From NCBI RefSeq assembly GCF_030010625.1, contig NZ_JASCXN010000014.1, positions 1 through 64,000 on the forward strand: a stretch of DNA of 64,000 nucleotides. Reading direction: 5' to 3'. Position 1 is the stretch's first letter, and every line of letters begins with the position of its first letter. The stretch comes from Streptomyces sp. CC208A. Its GTDB lineage: Bacteria > Actinomycetota > Actinomycetes > Streptomycetales > Streptomycetaceae. The notes beneath the pieces were generated by a model, which was not told where the DNA came from, did no database searches, and saw only the letters and a program-made list of their open reading frames with translations. Made by a program: the position numbers and the translations under genes. This document shows, piece after piece, positions 62,464-64,000 of this stretch.

Positions 62464-62495
62464 CCTAAAAGAGACTCGCCTTATGGGCAGGGGGG

Positions 62496-63305
62496 ATGTC
62501 CTTGCCCGTCGCCCGGGCCACCGCATGGCGCACCTGGCAGACGACGCGCCGCGCCTACCCGTGGACGTACGCCGTCGGCACCGTGCTGCCCGCCGCGCTC
62601 GCCATCGCACTGGCCTCCTTCGCCTACCACTCCATCGGCGGCGGCACCGTCGCCGCCGACTTCACCGAGGACACCGGCACCACCGCGTACCTCGCCTACC
62701 TCACCGTCGGAGCGGTCGCCTTCCAGTTCACCGTCCGGCTCATCCTCTGGGCCGCCAAGGCCCTCATCACCGAGATGCGCGAGGGCACGCTCGGCGCGCT
62801 GTTCATCGCGCCCGCGGGCCGCTTCCCGTACCTCGCCGGCTTCACCGCGTTCGCCGTGGCCGGCAGCCTGGTCGAGTTCCTGGCGCTCGGCGCCGTCGTC
62901 GCGGCCTTCGGGATCGCGATCCCCGTCTCCTCACCGGCCGGCGTGCTCCTCGGAACGGCCGCCCTGATCGGCACGGTCTTCGCGTTCTCCGTCGGCCTCG
63001 GCGGCCTGATGATCGCGGCGGGCGAGGCGCACATCTCGCAGAACACCGTCTTCGTCGTCCTCGGCCTGCTCGGCGGCTTCACCTTCCCCCGCACCTACCT
63101 GCCCGAATGGGCCCAGTGGTGCGCCGAACTCCTGCCCACCACCGCCGCGGTGGACGTCCTCCACGGCGCCACCACCGGCGGCCAGTCGCTCGCCGACCTC
63201 CTCCCCAGGCTCGGGACCTGCGTGCTCGTCGCGGCCGCCTACCTCCTCCTTGGCCTGCTGTACCTGCCGCGGGCCGAGGCCCGCGCCGCCGAAAGGACGT
63301 ACTGA
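62496..63305 (+). CDS. ABC-2 type transporter permease
   Basis: A 269-residue permease with six hydrophobic segments (TYAVGTVLPAALAIALASFA, AFAVAGSLVEFLALGAVVAA, and GVLLGTAALIGTVFAFSVGL among them), of the ABC-2 type that exports drugs or lipids. The ATG is preceded by GGGGGG. It is coupled to the ATPase gene 3 nt downstream. The adjacent HxlR-peroxiredoxin probably controls both. Confidence 0.85.
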   Translation: MSLPVARATAWRTWQTTRRAYPWTYAVGTVLPAALAIALASFAYHSIGGGTVAADFTEDTGTTAYLAYLTVGAVAFQFTVRLILWAAKALITEMREGTLGALFIAPAGRFPYLAGFTAFAVAGSLVEFLALGAVVAAFGIAIPVSSPAGVLLGTAALIGTVFAFSVGLGGLMIAAGEAHISQNTVFVVLGLLGGFTFPRTYLPEWAQWCAELLPTTAAVDVLHGATTGGQSLADLLPRLGTCVLVAAAYLLLGLLYLPRAEARAAERTY

Positions 63306-63308
63306 CCG

Positions 63309-64000
63309 ATGACGGGCATCCAGGTGCGCGCACTCCGCAAGGACTTCCCCGTCCGTGACAAGGGCCTCTTCGGCCCCCGTACCCTCAAGAGGGCCGTCGA
63401 CGGCCTCGACCTCGACATCCCGCCCGGCCGCATCACCGGCCTCCTCGGCCTCAACGGCGCCGGCAAGACCACCACCATCAAGATCCTCGCCACCCTGCTG
63501 CGGCCCAGCGCGGGCACGGTCCGGGTCGACGGCCTCGACACGGTCGCCGACGCCCGCGCCGTACGCCGCCGGATCAACCTCATCGCGGGTGGCGAGCGCA
63601 TGGTCTACACGCGGATGAGCGGCCGGGAGAACCTCTGGTACTTCGGCCAGCTCTACGACGTCCCCAAGGCCGAGCTGCGCCCCCGCATCGACGAACTCCT
63701 CGACCTGGTCGGCCTGTCGGACGCGGCCGACACCACGGTGGAGCGGTACTCGCGCGGCATGACCCAGCGACTCGCCATCGCCCGCGGCCTGATCAACCGT
63801 CCCGACTACCTGCTCCTCGACGAACCCACCCTCGGCCTCGACGCGCCGATCGCCCGCGACCTGCGCCGGGTCGTCGCCGAACTCTCCGCCACCGGCACCG
63901 GCGTGCTCCTCACCTCGCACTACCTCGCCGAGGTCGAGGAGCTGTGCGGCCACGTGTACGTGATCTCCGGCGGCCGGCACCTCGCGCAGGGCAGCCCGGC
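63309..64000 (+). CDS. ABC transporter ATP-binding protein (cut by window end)
   Basis: Incomplete at its 3' end; about 230 residues are visible. Walker A is LNGAGKTTTIK, the signature is the degenerate YSRGMTQRLAIARG, and Walker B is YLLLDEPTLGLDA with H-loop TSHYLAEVEEL. It pairs with the ABC-2 permease upstream (3-nt gap) to form an exporter. The DrrA-like type often confers resistance; substrate unknown. Confidence 0.9.
   Translation, partial: MTGIQVRALRKDFPVRDKGLFGPRTLKRAVDGLDLDIPPGRITGLLGLNGAGKTTTIKILATLLRPSAGTVRVDGLDTVADARAVRRRINLIAGGERMVYTRMSGRENLWYFGQLYDVPKAELRPRIDELLDLVGLSDAADTTVERYSRGMTQRLAIARGLINRPDYLLLDEPTLGLDAPIARDLRRVVAELSATGTGVLLTSHYLAEVEELCGHVYVISGGRHLAQGSP

Overview
The window is high-GC actinobacterial chromosome, almost certainly Streptomyces. 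Third codon positions are nearly all G/C, and GTG and TTG starts are frequent. Genes typical of the genus are present: futalosine-pathway menaquinone genes, an Scr1/DUF397 regulatory pair, DUF3027, DUF2530 and DUF2771 proteins, and a mycothiol-era TIGR03084 protein. There is no rRNA, tRNA, CRISPR array, prophage or large biosynthetic cluster. All calls come from reading the sequence; no database was searched.

Layout. 1-2.8 kb is accessory: an IS1380-type insertion sequence beside the diverged remnant of a second copy, then a PIN-domain toxin-antitoxin pair. 3-12.1 kb is conserved core: cold-shock protein, mqnD/mqnB, a DUF2771 lipoprotein, an MFS transporter, DUF3027 and a 1040-residue Hsp90-like ATPase, with a GC-rich tandem array and a large inverted repeat in the gaps. 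12.1-19.5 kb is a patch of lineage-specific genes: an acetyltransferase, a small membrane protein, an unrecognised gene pair, the XRE(Scr1)-DUF397 pair with a divergent histidine-kinase-like ATPase, a frameshifted SRPBCC gene, and a Ser/Thr kinase fused to a partial MFS transporter. 19.7-31.5 kb carries hypothetical proteins, a CtpE-like P-type ATPase, an NCS2 purine permease, a MarR-MFS pair, a lamin-tail secreted protein and an RNA 2',3'-cyclic phosphodiesterase. 31.4-46.5 kb holds a 29-residue membrane protein, an aldo/keto reductase, a divergent MarR/AhpD-like pair, two hydrolases, serC, a FAD/Fe-S dehydrogenase fusion, and a LysR-EamA divergent pair.

46.6-55.9 kb is the main catabolic operon: TIGR03084, an AtuA-like protein, acyl-CoA carboxylase beta and biotin-carrying alpha subunits, acyl-CoA dehydrogenase, enoyl-CoA hydratase and a TetR regulator, mostly with overlapping starts and stops. 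It is interrupted by a second PIN toxin-antitoxin module. Together these genes look like a branched-chain or isoprenoid (leucine/terpene-type) acyl-CoA degradation route under TetR control. 56-64 kb has a PLP dehydratase, a secreted zinc metalloprotease, a 24-codon leader peptide ahead of a 2-oxoglutarate oxygenase, citrate synthase, pdxH, an HxlR-peroxiredoxin fusion, and an ABC exporter cut by the window end.

The observations most worth following are: (i) the cysteine/arginine-ended leader peptide with a Crp-type box centred at -41.5; (ii) a palindromic repeat element that has entered the acyl-CoA dehydrogenase gene in frame; (iii) short direct duplications flanking the toxin-antitoxin module inside the operon; (iv) the kinase-MFS fusion with a possible translationally coupled upstream ORF; (v) a recurrent -10-like hexamer 6 or 7 nt before many start codons, suggesting widespread leaderless transcripts; and (vi) several well-formed operators for MarR, HxlR, TetR and MerR regulators.
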